Origin: Streptomyces qinzhouensis
Lineage (GTDB): Bacteria; Actinomycetota; Actinomycetes; Streptomycetales; Streptomycetaceae
Length of the DNA stretch: 64,000 nucleotides
Direction of reading: 5' to 3'
Assembly: GCF_007856155.1 (NCBI RefSeq)
Contig: NZ_CP042266.1
Span: forward strand, 3,658,001-3,722,000
Below, piece after piece: positions 26,174-38,024 of this stretch; position 1 is the first letter of the stretch, and the number at the start of each line of letters is the position of its first letter. Under the pieces are notes generated by a model. That model ran no database searches. It was not told the DNA's origin and saw only the letters and a program-made list of their open reading frames with translations. Both the position numbers and the translations under genes were made by a program.

Positions 26174-27157
26174 CTACGCGCCCCGGTGATCCCCCGGCGG
26201 GCCCGCGTCCCGGGGGGATTCCGCCGAGAGGCCCGTGCCCCGGGTGAGTTCCGCCGCCCGCAGCCCCGCCTGGAACCGCGTCCGCGCGCCCAGGACGTTC
26301 ATGATCCGCCGCATCCGGCGCTCCACCGTGCGCTGCGCCACGCCCAGTCGGCGGGCGATCGCCCGGTCCGTCAGCCCGGACGCGGACAGCGCCAGCAGCC
26401 GGCCGTCGTCGCCGGAGAGCCCGTCGGCGCCCGGGGTCGCCGGTTCCAGGGGTACGGCCCGCTCCCACAGCAGTTCGTAGAGCGCCAGCACCCCGTCCAG
26501 CAGCCCCGAGGGCCGCAGAACGAGCGCCGTACCGCCGTCCCGTACCAGCGCCGTCGTACGGTCCACCACCAGCAGCACCAGCGGCACCTCCGCCAGCACC
26601 CGGCTCCGCTCCGCCAGCCCGGCCGCGGCCTCCCGGGCGGCGGCCAGCCGCTCCGGCGAGTCCAGCCAGGCATGGTCGTAGACCGCGCGCCGCCGGACCC
26701 CGGGCACGGCGGTGGCGGACAGCGGCGGGGCGCCGAGCACCAGCACCTCCCGCCGGGCCGTGCCCTGCAGCCGCGACGCGAACCGGTCCACCGCCTCGGG
26801 ACCGCCGCCGAAGGTCTCCACCACGGCCCGGCCCCCCGGCCGGAATCCGTCCGTCAGGGCCGCCGCGACCAGCCGGGCGCGTTCGATCTCCTCCCGCCGC
26901 CGCAGGGCCAGCGCCTCCAGGGCGGGCCCGGGCGGGGCCGGGCTGAACCGGGCCGGGCGGCCGGGAAGCCGGACCAGCAGGCCCCACCGCTCCAGCGCCA
27001 GGGCGCGGCGGCGCACCCGGGCCGGGTCCCAGCCGGTGGCGGCGGCCAGCCGGGCGACCGTCGCTCCGGGGCGGGCCAGCACCGCGCGGTACAGCGCCTC
27101 CTCAGCGGCGGGGACACCGAGCGCGCCCAGCCCGTACGGTGCGTCCGCCCCGGCCAT
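26174..27157 (-). CDS. LuxR-type helix-turn-helix regulator with N-terminal TrmB-like domain
   Basis: A 327-aa regulator. An N-terminal winged helix (residues 10-70; GATVARLAAATGWDPARVRR) is followed by a TrmB-like sensor region and a C-terminal LuxR HTH (LLALSASGLTDRAIARRLGVAQRTVERRM). This layout is common in Streptomyces regulators of unknown ligand. The start at 27157 follows GGAGG. It is divergent from the chitinase gene but separated by its DasR-type boxes; a role in chitin use is possible but unproven. Confidence 0.8.
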   Translation of the reverse strand: MAGADAPYGLGALGVPAAEEALYRAVLARPGATVARLAAATGWDPARVRRRALALERWGLLVRLPGRPARFSPAPPGPALEALALRRREEIERARLVAAALTDGFRPGGRAVVETFGGGPEAVDRFASRLQGTARREVLVLGAPPLSATAVPGVRRRAVYDHAWLDSPERLAAAREAAAGLAERSRVLAEVPLVLLVVDRTTALVRDGGTALVLRPSGLLDGVLALYELLWERAVPLEPATPGADGLSGDDGRLLALSASGLTDRAIARRLGVAQRTVERRMRRIMNVLGARTRFQAGLRAAELTRGTGLSAESPRDAGPPGDHRGA

Positions 27158-27248
27158 CCCGCCACCTCCGGCACCGGCCCCGTACGACGACAACAACAAC
27201 GACGACGACAGCAACGACGACCGTGCCCTTCTGCCCGTACGCACGGAA

Positions 27249-27348
27249 AGGTACAGACCACTTGGCGCCGCCACCAGCCATCCGCGGCGGAATGCCGACA
27301 GTGGCGGAAAGCCGCTCCGTCCGGACGGTTCCGCAATGGTCCAGACCA
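27249..27348. promoter_or_regulatory. Chitinase promoter boxes (DasR-type dre sites)
   Basis: TGGTCCAGACCA (27337-27348) closely matches the 12-bp direct repeats of Streptomyces chitinase promoters and the DasR site core. A weaker copy AGGTACAGACCA occurs at 27249-27260. Streptomyces knowledge predicts control by the GlcNAc-6P-sensing repressor DasR. A short stretch of CAA/CGA triplets (about 27183-27222) lies just upstream. Confidence 0.75.
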
Positions 27349-27409
27349 AGTAGCTTGGGAGGTTGATCGTCCTGAGCACGGCCACGCACCCCTTACCCCA
27401 GGGAGAGCC

Positions 27410-29743
<2,334 letters not shown>

Positions 29744-29985
29744 CGCGGCAGCGCCTCCCCCGCGCGGGCGGGTCCCGGCCCCGGGATCCGCCCGCGTACC
29801 GGGGCTCCCCCGCCGCACCGGGACTCCCCGCCGCGCCGTGCGTACGCCGTCGGCTGCGGCGTGCGTACGGCGCTCGGGTGTACGTACGGGCGTACGGGCG
29901 CCGCACCGGCGCGACTTTCCACCCGGACGGGTGGGCCCGGCCGACACCGCGAGCCGGGCGCCCCCCGCGCGGCTATCAACAGGGC

Positions 29986-30693
29986 ATGACCCCTCACCGG
30001 AAGAACCACCCACGCAACGCGGCGGCCGCCGCGCTGGTGCTCGCGCTGGTCCCGCTCACCGCCGCCGGCCCGGCCGGCGCCGCCCCCACGGCCCCCGCGT
30101 CCTCCTATGAGATGTACCAGCTGGAGGACGCCATCTCCCTCCTCGTCGAAGCCGACGAGGACCGGACCGGCTACACGCCCGCCGCCTTCCCGCACTGGAA
30201 CGCGGGCCAGGACCCCGGGGACCTCTGCGACACCGGGCGCGAAGTGCTGCTCACCGAGGCCGTCGAGGCGCCCGACACCTCCGCGAACTGCACCCTGAGC
30301 GGCGGCCGCTGGCACTCGTACTACGACAACCAGTCCACGTCCTCGCTGCGGGATCTCACGGTCCTCCACGCCGTACCGCTCGTCGAGGCCTGGGGCTCGG
30401 GCGCCCGGAACTGGACGGCCGAGCGCCGGGAGGCGTACGCCAACGACCAGGGTGCGAACGGCAGTCTGAACGTGGTGCTGACCAGGACCGCCCGTGAGCG
30501 CGGCGACCAGAACATCAACCAATGGCATCCACCGGCCGACAGCGCCCTGTGCCGCTACGCCAAGGACTGGGTGGCGACCAAGCTCCGCTGGGGTCTGACC
30601 GTCGACAAGAACGAGAACGAGGCGCTGAAGTTCCTGGCCGACAACGACCCCTGCGAGTCCTTCTGGGTCATTTATCGCCCGGCGCCCGCCTGA
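29986..30693 (+). CDS. Secreted HNH/DUF1524-like nuclease family protein
   Basis: A 235-aa protein with a signal peptide (residues 1-35, ending AAGPAGAA). Its C-terminal 150 residues follow the secreted HNH-type family: GGRWHSYYDN, HAVPLVEAWGSGARNW, GDQNINQW and CRYAKDWVATKLRWGLTV. The family norm is DxDHVVPLxEAW; here the Asp residues are replaced (LTVLHAVPL), though the catalytic His remains. Activity may therefore be altered. The ATG at 29986 is weakly supported by CAGGG. It lies downstream of the chitinase, separately transcribed. Confidence 0.7.
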   Translation: MTPHRKNHPRNAAAAALVLALVPLTAAGPAGAAPTAPASSYEMYQLEDAISLLVEADEDRTGYTPAAFPHWNAGQDPGDLCDTGREVLLTEAVEAPDTSANCTLSGGRWHSYYDNQSTSSLRDLTVLHAVPLVEAWGSGARNWTAERREAYANDQGANGSLNVVLTRTARERGDQNINQWHPPADSALCRYAKDWVATKLRWGLTVDKNENEALKFLADNDPCESFWVIYRPAPA

Positions 30694-30851
30694 TCCGTAT
30701 CCACCCCTCCTCAACCTGAGCGCCCCCATTTTTCCTACCGCCGAACGAGTGAATTGTGTGCTCGGCTGCTCGTACGCCGTGTCCTGGAGGGCCGTCCGGT
30801 GGATACACCCCACGAACGGACCGAGACGGGGCGAACCAAGCCGGAGGCAAC

Positions 30852-31118
30852 ATGACCAGGGCGACACATCAGGCAGCTCAGCGGAGTCGGGGCGGCCGGG
30901 TGCGGCGGACCCGGCTGCTGCTCACCGCGCTGGGCGCGACGGCGCTGGCGAGCACCGTCCCCGCCCAGCCGGCCGCCGCCGACGAGACCCGCACCGGGCA
31001 CCAGCTGACCCTGGTCTCCATCGGCCAGATCGACGATCCGGCGGAGGACGTCCTGGAGCACGCGGTCATCCTCAAGAACGCCCAGATCCTGCCGACCACC
31101 CACAACCACTACCACTGA
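30852..31118 (+). CDS. Small secreted peptide with His-rich C-terminus
   Basis: An 88-aa precursor. A basic start and hydrophobic core (RRTRLLLTALGATALAST) end in PAAADE, a plausible signal peptidase site, leaving a mature peptide of about 47 residues. It ends in THNHYH. The ATG at 30852 follows GGAGG, and the third-position GC bias supports coding. No family recognised. The terminal His cluster could bind metal; inference only. Confidence 0.65.
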   Translation: MTRATHQAAQRSRGGRVRRTRLLLTALGATALASTVPAQPAAADETRTGHQLTLVSIGQIDDPAEDVLEHAVILKNAQILPTTHNHYH

Positions 31119-31303
31119 GAACACCGAGAACGGGGGCGGCCGACCGCCCCCGCAGGGACCACCGGGGCCTCGCCGTACACGGCGGCGGGGCCCCGGTGCC
31201 GTACCCGGACCGGGTACGGCGGGCCCCGGTGCCGTATCCCGGACCGCGTCAGGACCCCGCGCGCCGCTGGCGGCCCGCCGTCGGCCGGGTGACCATCGGA
31301 ACC

Positions 31304-31912
31304 ATGAGTTCCAGGAGCGACACCCCCGCCCCCGAGCTGCACCTCGCCCAGCAGCCCGAGGCCGACGCGCTGCTCAGCCGCAGCCCGCTCGCCACCCTCG
31401 TCGGCATGCTGCTCGACCAGCAGGTCCCGATGGAGTGGGCCTTCTCCGGCCCATACACCATCGCCGTCCGCATGGGCCGGGACGATCTCGACGCCGCCGA
31501 GATCGCCGCGTACGACCCCGAGGCCTTCGCCGGGCTGCTGAAGGAGAAACCGGCCGTCCACCGCTATCCGGGGAGCATGGCCCAGCGGATCCAGACGCTC
31601 TGCAGGTATCTCGTCGACGAGTACGGCGGCGATGTCACCGCCGTCTGGCAGGGCGTCGCGGACGGGGCCGAGCTGCTGGCCCGGCTCAAGGCGCTGCCCG
31701 GTTTCGGGGAGCAGAAGGCGAAGATCTTCCTCGCCCTGCTGGGTAAACAGCTCGGTGTCCGTCCCCGGGGCTGGCGGGAAGCGGCGGGGCACTACGGCGA
31801 GGCGGGCTCCTACCGTTCGGCGGCCGATATCACCGGCCCGGAGTCACTGGGCAAAGTGCGGGCCCACAAACAGGAGATGAAGCGAGCGGCGAAGGCCGCG
31901 AAAGCGCCGTAG
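31304..31912 (+). CDS. HhH-GPD superfamily base-excision repair-like protein
   Basis: A 202-aa protein of the actinobacterial HhH-GPD family. The helix-hairpin-helix lies in LLARLKALPGFGEQKAKIFL, followed by an expected but unclear catalytic region. LLDQQVPMEWAFSGPY is the family's conserved N-terminal segment. DNA glycosylase activity is predicted from fold but not demonstrated for this subgroup, and no FeS cluster cysteines are present. The start at 31304 is chosen on family length. Confidence 0.8.
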   Translation: MSSRSDTPAPELHLAQQPEADALLSRSPLATLVGMLLDQQVPMEWAFSGPYTIAVRMGRDDLDAAEIAAYDPEAFAGLLKEKPAVHRYPGSMAQRIQTLCRYLVDEYGGDVTAVWQGVADGAELLARLKALPGFGEQKAKIFLALLGKQLGVRPRGWREAAGHYGEAGSYRSAADITGPESLGKVRAHKQEMKRAAKAAKAP

Positions 31913-32183
31913 CCGAGCCGGCGAACCTACCGGGCCGACGACCCGACGAGCCGCCCGGGCCTCGGCTCCCGGGCCGGCCGCTCGCCGCACGGCCCGCACC
32001 AGCGGGCCCGGGCACCCACTCGGGCGAACTATCCGGGCCCAAGTACAAGGAATAAGCCATTCCGGGAAGGAAGAAGTATGGCAATGCCATGACATGGGAA
32101 GTGAGTTGGGGCACAGGCGTTCCCAGGGGCACTCCGTCCCCGCTAGCTTCCCGTTCCACATGTCCATTACGGGAAGGAACTCT

Positions 32184-33737
32184 GTGAAGGCAACCCGTCG
32201 CAGAGCCGTGGCCACCCTGGCCGCCGCCGCACTCGCGACCCCGCTGTTGCTGGCCTCCGCGTCCCCCGCCACGGCCGACCGCCACACCCCGGCCGAGCGG
32301 GACGCCGCGAGCGCCGCGAAGCTGGCGGCCAAGCTGGTCAAGAAGTCGTCCGCGGACGATGCCTTCGATCACCTGGAGAAATTCCAGCAGATATCCGACA
32401 CCACCGGAAATCGCGCTGCCGGAAGCCTGGGATACGACGCCTCGGCCGCGTATGTGTTCAAGCAGCTGAAGAAGTACGGCTACAACGTGTCGTACCAGAC
32501 GTTCACGTTCCCCTATATCGAGACCCAGGCGGAGTCGCTCTCCGTCGTCTCGCCCACCCCCCGCGCGGTCGGGGTCGTGGCGATGGACTACACCAAGTCC
32601 ACCCCGGTCGGCGGGATCACCGCCGACCTCGCGGCCGTCCCGGTCGACGACACCACCGGCTGTGAGCCCGCGGACTACGCCTCGGGCACCTTCACCGGCA
32701 AGATCGCCCTGATCAAGCGCGGCGGCTGCACCTTCGCGCAGAAGCAGGCCACCGCCGCCGACGCGGGCGCGATCGGCGCCCTGGTCTACAACAACGTCGA
32801 CGGCTCCATGGGCGGCACCCTGGGCGACCCGGCCGGGGTGAAGATCCCCACCGGCGGGATCGTGAAGGCGGAGGGCGAGAAGTTCGCCACCGAGCTGGCG
32901 AGCGGCCCGGTCCGCGTCACCCTGGACGTACGGCAGCTCCAGGAGACCCGTACCACCCGCAATGTGATCGCCGAGACCAAGCACGGCAACGCCGCCAACA
33001 CGGTGATGCTCGGTGCCCACCTCGACAGCGTCTCCGAGGGCGCCGGGATCAACGACAACGGCTCCGGCTCGGCCGGTCTGCTGGAGGTCGCCGAGGAGCT
33101 GGCCAAGGCCGAGAAGCGGCCCGCCAACAAGATCCGCTTCGCCTGGTGGGGCGCCGAGGAGAACGGCCTGCTCGGCTCGGAGGCGTATGTCGCGAGCCTG
33201 AGCTCCCTCGGCAAGAAGGAGATCAAGGCGTACCTCAACTTCGACATGATCGCCTCGCCGAACTACGGCATCTTCCTCTACGACGGTGACAACTCCGACG
33301 GCGTCGGCGCGGGCCCCGGCCCCGAGGGCTCCGCCCAGATCGAGCGCGATATGCAGAAGTTCCTCGACAAGCGGAACAGCCCGCACGAGGGCACCGACTT
33401 CAGCGGCCGCTCCGACTACGGCCCGTTCATCGAGGTCGGCATTCCGGCCGGCGGTACGTTCACCGGCGCCGAGGTCCCGAAGACCGCGGCCCAGGCGGTC
33501 AAGTTCGGCGGTACGGCCGGGCTCGCGTACGACCCGAACTACCACGGCGCCGGGGACAACCTCTCCAACGTCAGCATGAAGGCGTTCAGGATCAACATCG
33601 GCATCATCGCCAACGCGGCCGGTACCTACGCCCATGACATCAGCTCGCTCTCCAAGCCGGTGACCCCGGCCGCCCCGAGCGGCGGCGAGTCCGGCAGCGG
33701 CGGACTGCGCTCCGGCCACGAGACCGTGACGGAGTAA
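32184..33737 (+). CDS. Secreted M28 family zinc aminopeptidase with PA domain
   Basis: A 517-aa extracellular enzyme. The signal peptide is about residues 1-32 (ASASPATA). An inserted protease-associated domain covers about 130-240 (IALIKRGGCTFAQKQ). The M28 catalytic core has the two-zinc ligands in GAHLDS, INDNGSG, WWGAEENG, FDMIASP and NYHGAGDN. The GTG at 32184 follows GGAAGGA and gives a proper signal peptide; the ATG at 32160 is less likely. It releases N-terminal residues from peptides outside the cell. A small palindrome (ATGGCAATGCCAT, 32078-32090) lies upstream. Confidence 0.92.
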   Translation: MKATRRRAVATLAAAALATPLLLASASPATADRHTPAERDAASAAKLAAKLVKKSSADDAFDHLEKFQQISDTTGNRAAGSLGYDASAAYVFKQLKKYGYNVSYQTFTFPYIETQAESLSVVSPTPRAVGVVAMDYTKSTPVGGITADLAAVPVDDTTGCEPADYASGTFTGKIALIKRGGCTFAQKQATAADAGAIGALVYNNVDGSMGGTLGDPAGVKIPTGGIVKAEGEKFATELASGPVRVTLDVRQLQETRTTRNVIAETKHGNAANTVMLGAHLDSVSEGAGINDNGSGSAGLLEVAEELAKAEKRPANKIRFAWWGAEENGLLGSEAYVASLSSLGKKEIKAYLNFDMIASPNYGIFLYDGDNSDGVGAGPGPEGSAQIERDMQKFLDKRNSPHEGTDFSGRSDYGPFIEVGIPAGGTFTGAEVPKTAAQAVKFGGTAGLAYDPNYHGAGDNLSNVSMKAFRINIGIIANAAGTYAHDISSLSKPVTPAAPSGGESGSGGLRSGHETVTE

Positions 33738-33786
33738 CACGGAGTAACACGGAGTAACACCACCCGGCCCCGGCGGAGCGCGGAGT

Positions 33787-35385
33787 TCAGCGTCTCCGCC
33801 GGGAGGTGCCGAAGAGGGAGCGGGTGATCTCCCGCCCCAGCTGTGTCCCCACCGAACGGGCCAGCGATTTAAAGGCCCCGCTCCCCATCACCTGCGCGAC
33901 CAGCGACTCCTGCTCACGCCGCGGCACGGAATCGGGCGCGGTCCCCGATACGGACTCGGTCCCCGATACCGGCGCGGACTCCGCTACGGACCCGTCGTCC
34001 GCCACCGGTCCGGGCCGCCCGCTCAGCTTCTCGTACGCCGACTCCCGGTCGACCGCCCGCGCATAGGTCCCGTACAGCGGCGACGCCGCCACCGCCGCGT
34101 CCAGCGCCGCCGGATCCACCGGCCCCATCAGCGACTCCGGCGCCCGCAGCCTGGTCACCGCGGTCGGCGTCGGCGCCCCCGACTCGCCGAGTACGGTCAC
34201 CACCGCCTCACCGGTCCCCAGCCCGGTCAGCACCGCTTCGAGGTCGTACGGCGACTTCGGGAAGGTCCGGACCGTCGCCTTCAGCGCCGTGGCATCGTCC
34301 GGGGTGAACGCCCGCAGCGCGTGCTGCACCCGGTTCCCGAGCTGTGCCAGCACCTCCCCCGGAACGTCCTTCGGGGTCTGGGTGACGAAGAAGACGCCGA
34401 CCCCCTTGGACCGGATCAGCTTCACGGTCTGCGTGATCGACTCCAGGAACGCCTTCGACGCGTCCGTGAACAGCAGATGCGCCTCGTCGAAGAAGAACAC
34501 CAGCTTCGGCCGGTCCTGGTCGCCGACCTCCGGCAGCTCGTGGAAGAGATCCGCCAGCAGCCACATCAGGAACGTCGAGAACAGCTGCGGCCGGTCCCGG
34601 ACCGCCGCCAGTTCCAGTACGGAGACGATGCCCCGGCCGTCGGGAGCGGTCCGCAGCAGCTGGGCCGTGTCGAACTCGGGCCGCCCGAAGAACCCGGCCG
34701 CGCCCTGCTGCTCGAAGACGGTGACGGACCGCAGGATCACCCCGGCGGTCGCCGTCGAAAGACCCCCGACCGTCCGTAGCTCGGCCTTCCCCTGATCGGA
34801 TACGAGGAAGGCGACCACCGCCCGCAGATCCTTGAGGTCGTCCAGCTCCAGGCCCTTGCTGTCCGCGTAGTGGAAGACCAGGCCGAGGGACTGCTCCTGC
34901 GTCCGGTTGAGCCCGAGGACCTTGGCGAGCAGCACCGGCCCGAAGTCCGTGACCGTGGCCCGGACCGGAATGCCGGGGCCGACGCCCCCGAGCCCGTAGA
35001 ACTCCACGGGAAACCCCCGCCCCCGCCACTCCTGACCCACCTCGGCGGCCCGCTCACGCACCTTGTCACCGGGCACGCCCGGAGCGGAGATCCCCGACAC
35101 ATCCCCCTTGATATCCGCGAGGAAGACCGGCACTCCGCTCGCCGACAGCTGTTCGGCGACCAGCTGGAGCGTCTTCGTCTTGCCGGTGCCGGTGGCCCCC
35201 GCGACCAGACCGTGCCGGTTGAGCATCGCCAGCGGCACCCGGACCGGCGCGTCCTTGCGGCAGACGCCGTCCCACAGCAGCGCGCCCAGCTCCAGCGCGG
35301 GACCCCCGCCGGCGTACCCCCCGGCGATCCGCCGTACAGGATCGGGATCCGGCTCCGGCTCCGACTCCGTACCGCTGTCGGCCAT
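33787..35385 (-). CDS. HerA-like helicase/ATPase (DUF853 family)
   Basis: A 532-aa FtsK/HerA-superfamily ATPase. Walker A is GATGTGKTKTL, Walker B is KLVFFFDEAHLLF, and VGVFFVTQTPKDVPGEVL supplies the sensor region. The C-terminal 60 residues are a low-complexity linker and a DUF853 tail. Homologues are conserved core genes in actinomycetes with an unproven DNA-processing role. The ATG at 35385 is chosen; a GTG at 35406 is an alternative. No NurA-like nuclease partner is adjacent. Confidence 0.85.
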   Translation of the reverse strand: MADSGTESEPEPDPDPVRRIAGGYAGGGPALELGALLWDGVCRKDAPVRVPLAMLNRHGLVAGATGTGKTKTLQLVAEQLSASGVPVFLADIKGDVSGISAPGVPGDKVRERAAEVGQEWRGRGFPVEFYGLGGVGPGIPVRATVTDFGPVLLAKVLGLNRTQEQSLGLVFHYADSKGLELDDLKDLRAVVAFLVSDQGKAELRTVGGLSTATAGVILRSVTVFEQQGAAGFFGRPEFDTAQLLRTAPDGRGIVSVLELAAVRDRPQLFSTFLMWLLADLFHELPEVGDQDRPKLVFFFDEAHLLFTDASKAFLESITQTVKLIRSKGVGVFFVTQTPKDVPGEVLAQLGNRVQHALRAFTPDDATALKATVRTFPKSPYDLEAVLTGLGTGEAVVTVLGESGAPTPTAVTRLRAPESLMGPVDPAALDAAVAASPLYGTYARAVDRESAYEKLSGRPGPVADDGSVAESAPVSGTESVSGTAPDSVPRREQESLVAQVMGSGAFKSLARSVGTQLGREITRSLFGTSRRRR

Positions 35386-35495
35386 GTCGAACACCCCGAT
35401 TTCCACGCCGGATTTCTGCTTTGTCAGCCTTCGCCCAGGATCGCACCGGCCCGCCATGGCTGCGCCCGGAGGGGCTTGACCGGTAGGCTTTCCGT

Positions 35496-35792
35496 GTGAT
35501 CTTCAAGCGCATCGGAAACGGACGGCCTTACCCCGACCATGGCCGGGAATCCACCCGGCAGTGGGCGGACGTCGCCCCGCGCCCGGTCCGCCTCGATCAG
35601 CTCGTCACCACCAAGGGCCAGCTCGACCTGGAGACCCTCCTCGCGGAGGACTCGACCTTCTACGGCGACCTCTTCGCACACGTCGTGAAGTGGCAGGGCG
35701 ACCTGTATCTGGAGGACGGCCTGCACCGCGCGGTCCGCGCGGCGCTCCAGCAGCGCCAGGTACTCCACGCCCGCGTCCTCGAACTGGGCTGA
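35496..35792 (+). CDS. Conserved small actinobacterial protein (ParB-like/VapB-annotated family)
   Basis: A 98-aa protein (IFKRIGNGRPYPDHGRES at the start) that I recall as highly conserved in Streptomyces. The C-terminal LYLEDGLHRAVRAALQQ resembles the DGxHR box of ParB/sulfiredoxin folds. Automated pipelines sometimes name it VapB antitoxin, but no toxin gene is adjacent. TAGGCT six bases before the GTG suggests a leaderless transcript. Function unknown. Confidence 0.75.
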   Translation: MIFKRIGNGRPYPDHGRESTRQWADVAPRPVRLDQLVTTKGQLDLETLLAEDSTFYGDLFAHVVKWQGDLYLEDGLHRAVRAALQQRQVLHARVLELG

Positions 35793-35928
35793 CCCCGGGA
35801 TCCGGCCATCGGGTACGGGGCCGATCGTGGCGCTCCGCTGATCCTTTCGGGCTCATTCCGGGGCCGTACGGACGCAACCCGTTGATCATCTTGTAGGCAC
35901 GGGGTCCCGCTCGCACTACGCTGCGCCC

Positions 35929-36564
35929 ATGAGCATGCTGACTCCTCCCGGGATGGGGGGAAAGTACCGCATCACGGGCGACAAGTACCCCCGGATGCGC
36001 CGCCCCCCGTACCGCCGCAGGATCATCACGGTCGCCATCGCCGCGGTGGTCACCCTCGGCCTCGCGGGCTGGGGAACGGTCCAGCTCATCGACGCCTTCG
36101 ACGGCGACTCCGAGAAAGAAACGACCGCGAGCCGCAAACCCGGCTGCGTACCGGCGAAAAAGGGCGGCCCCTCGGCGCCACCGCCCCGCCCGCCCCTCGG
36201 TCTGAAACCCGCTCAGGTCACCGTCAACGTCTACAACGCGACCCCCCGCGGCGGACTCGCCAAAGCGGCGGCCGAAGAACTCAAAGCCCGCGGCTTCACC
36301 ATCGGCAAAGTCGGCAACGCCACCGCCGACTACGACAAGAAGATCCCGGGCACCGGCCTGCTCCTCGGCGCCCCCGGCGCCACCAAAGGCACCTTCTCCG
36401 TCCTCGGCACCCAGCTGCCCGGCGCCCCCGCCAAAACAGACACCCGGACCACCGCCGATGTGGACCTGATCCTGGGCACCACCTTCACCACCCTGGCCCC
36501 ACGCCCCGCCGCCGACAAGGCCCTGACCATCCTGGCCAACCCGATCCGCCCACCGGCCTGCTGA
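35929..36564 (+). CDS. Membrane-anchored LytR C-terminal domain protein
   Basis: A 211-aa protein. A short cytoplasmic basic part and one membrane helix (about residues 31-53) are followed by a Pro-rich linker and a LytR_C-type domain (VTVNVYNATPRGGLAKAAAEE, RGFTIGKVGNA). It lacks the catalytic LytR-CpsA-Psr domain. Expected to sit outside the membrane near the cell wall; role unknown. Monocistronic; convergent with upp. Confidence 0.8.
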   Translation: MSMLTPPGMGGKYRITGDKYPRMRRPPYRRRIITVAIAAVVTLGLAGWGTVQLIDAFDGDSEKETTASRKPGCVPAKKGGPSAPPPRPPLGLKPAQVTVNVYNATPRGGLAKAAAEELKARGFTIGKVGNATADYDKKIPGTGLLLGAPGATKGTFSVLGTQLPGAPAKTDTRTTADVDLILGTTFTTLAPRPAADKALTILANPIRPPAC

Positions 36565-36603
36565 CTCTTTTTTCAAGGCTCGGTTCGCCTCCGGGGCGCT
36601 TTA

Positions 36604-36678
36604 GCCGAGTTCTTCAGTCGATCGTGCTCGATCGCTCGTTCCTCGCGATCTCCGCGCGTTCTCCTTCCAGAACTCGGC
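36604..36678. repeat. Structured intergenic element with nested inverted repeats
   Basis: Between the convergent LytR_C and upp genes, GCCGAGTTCT (36604-36613) and AGAACTCGGC (36669-36678) form perfect 10-bp arms. CGATCG repeats and a CGCG-rich segment lie inside. It looks like one of the palindromic interspersed elements seen in Streptomyces gaps. It may also terminate both genes. Confidence 0.5.
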
Positions 36679-36844
36679 GCGCCCCTTCGGCTCACTCGCC
36701 GCGCCAAGGGGGCGGGCGACTCCGAGCAGTCACCCATAAACTCCCGAGGCCGACCCCGGCAAACAGGGGTCGGCCTGGTACTGAGCAGTGAACCGATCGG
36801 TGGCCACCCGGATAACGGGTGAACGGGTGGCTGTCCCACCCTGA

Positions 36845-37480
36845 CTACTCCGCGGAGCCGTACATCCGGTCGCCCGCGTCGCCGAGGCCCGGGACGATGT
36901 ACCCGCTCTCGTTCAGACGCTCGTCGACCGCCGCGGTGACAACCGTCACCGGCGCACCCGCCAGCTCGCGCTCCATCACCTCGACGCCCTCCGGCGCCGC
37001 CAGCAGCACCACCGCGGTGACATCGTCCGCGCCCCGCGCGATCAGCTCGCGGATCGCCGCGACCAGCGTGCCACCCGTGGCGAGCATCGGGTCCAGGACG
37101 TACACCTGCCGTCCGGACAGATCCTCCGGCATCCGCGTGGCGTACGTGGACGCCTCCAGCGTCTCCTCGTTACGGATCATCCCGAGGAAGCCCACCTCGG
37201 CGGTCGGCAGCAGCCGGACCATACCGTCGAGCATCCCGAGCCCGGCCCGGAGGATCGGCACGACCAGCGGCCGGGGATGGGAGAGCTTGACCCCGGTCGT
37301 CGTCGTGACCGGAGTGTCGATGTCGACCTGCTCCGTCCGCACGTCACGCGTCGCCTCGTAGGCGAGAAGGGTGACCAGCTCGTCGGCGAGCCGCCGGAAG
37401 GTGGGGGAATCGGTGCGCCTGTCGCGCAGCGTCGTGAGCTTGTGCGCCACCAGCGGGTGGTCGACAACGTGGATCCGCAT
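36845..37480 (-). CDS. upp: Uracil phosphoribosyltransferase
   Basis: A 211-aa pyrimidine salvage enzyme converting uracil and PRPP to UMP. The PRPP-binding loop [14 protein letters not shown] and the uracil-site tail [16 protein letters not shown] are present, and the length is standard. It lies in the conserved block with tadA, on the opposite strand. Confidence 0.96.
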   Translation of the reverse strand: MRIHVVDHPLVAHKLTTLRDRRTDSPTFRRLADELVTLLAYEATRDVRTEQVDIDTPVTTTTGVKLSHPRPLVVPILRAGLGMLDGMVRLLPTAEVGFLGMIRNEETLEASTYATRMPEDLSGRQVYVLDPMLATGGTLVAAIRELIARGADDVTAVVLLAAPEGVEVMERELAGAPVTVVTAAVDERLNESGYIVPGLGDAGDRMYGSAE

Positions 37481-37565
37481 GCCTTCCACAGTAGCCCGGG
37501 TCGCATCAATCGAAGTGAGCGAGGGAAGGTGGAGGCATACGCAGAGCCATTGGGTGGTGAGGCCC

Positions 37566-37841
37566 GTGCCGGAGCCAGGTCGCGAAGGACGCGCGACACC
37601 ATGTGAGAAGCACGACACGGAGAAGGAGGGGACCGGGCGCGGCGCGCCGCGCGAGGACCCGGAGGAAAACACCGGAAGCCACTCCGAGGACACCGAAGCG
37701 GAGGAGGCCCGCCGTCGGCGCCGCGCCGCGTTCCTGCGGGAACTGAACGAGGCGAAGGCCTTGCGCGACCGGGTCCGGCCCCGCCGTGCCCGCGCCGCGC
37801 GCATGCGCCAGCAGATGCGGATGCGGACCTTCCGCTGGTGA
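37566..37841 (+). CDS. Small basic conserved hypothetical protein
   Basis: A 91-aa protein, acidic in the middle and very basic at the C-terminus ([20 protein letters not shown] then [13 protein letters not shown]). The end resembles small Streptomyces proteins found between upp and tadA. I chose the GTG at 37566 after GGTGAGG; the true start is uncertain because reading is open upstream to 37371. May bind nucleic acid (inference). Confidence 0.5.
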   Translation: MPEPGREGRATPCEKHDTEKEGTGRGAPREDPEENTGSHSEDTEAEEARRRRRAAFLRELNEAKALRDRVRPRRARAARMRQQMRMRTFRW

Positions 37842-38024
37842 CCGCCGCCCGGGTGAGCCGGACGGTGGACGGGGTAACTCCGATGGCGCGCGCAAAAAGA
37901 ACTGATGGCCGACGCAACGACGGAAGACCTCTCGCAGAGCCCGGGTTTCTGCCACGATTCCGATGGGGCGGGGCACCAAGCCACGCCACCGGTCGTCACA
38001 CCTCTGAACAGTGGGAGAGTCACG

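Noticed and set aside
26186..27409. Long upstream extension of the chitinase frame
   Set aside because: It lies opposite the LuxR gene; the signal peptide and ribosome site fix the start at 27410.
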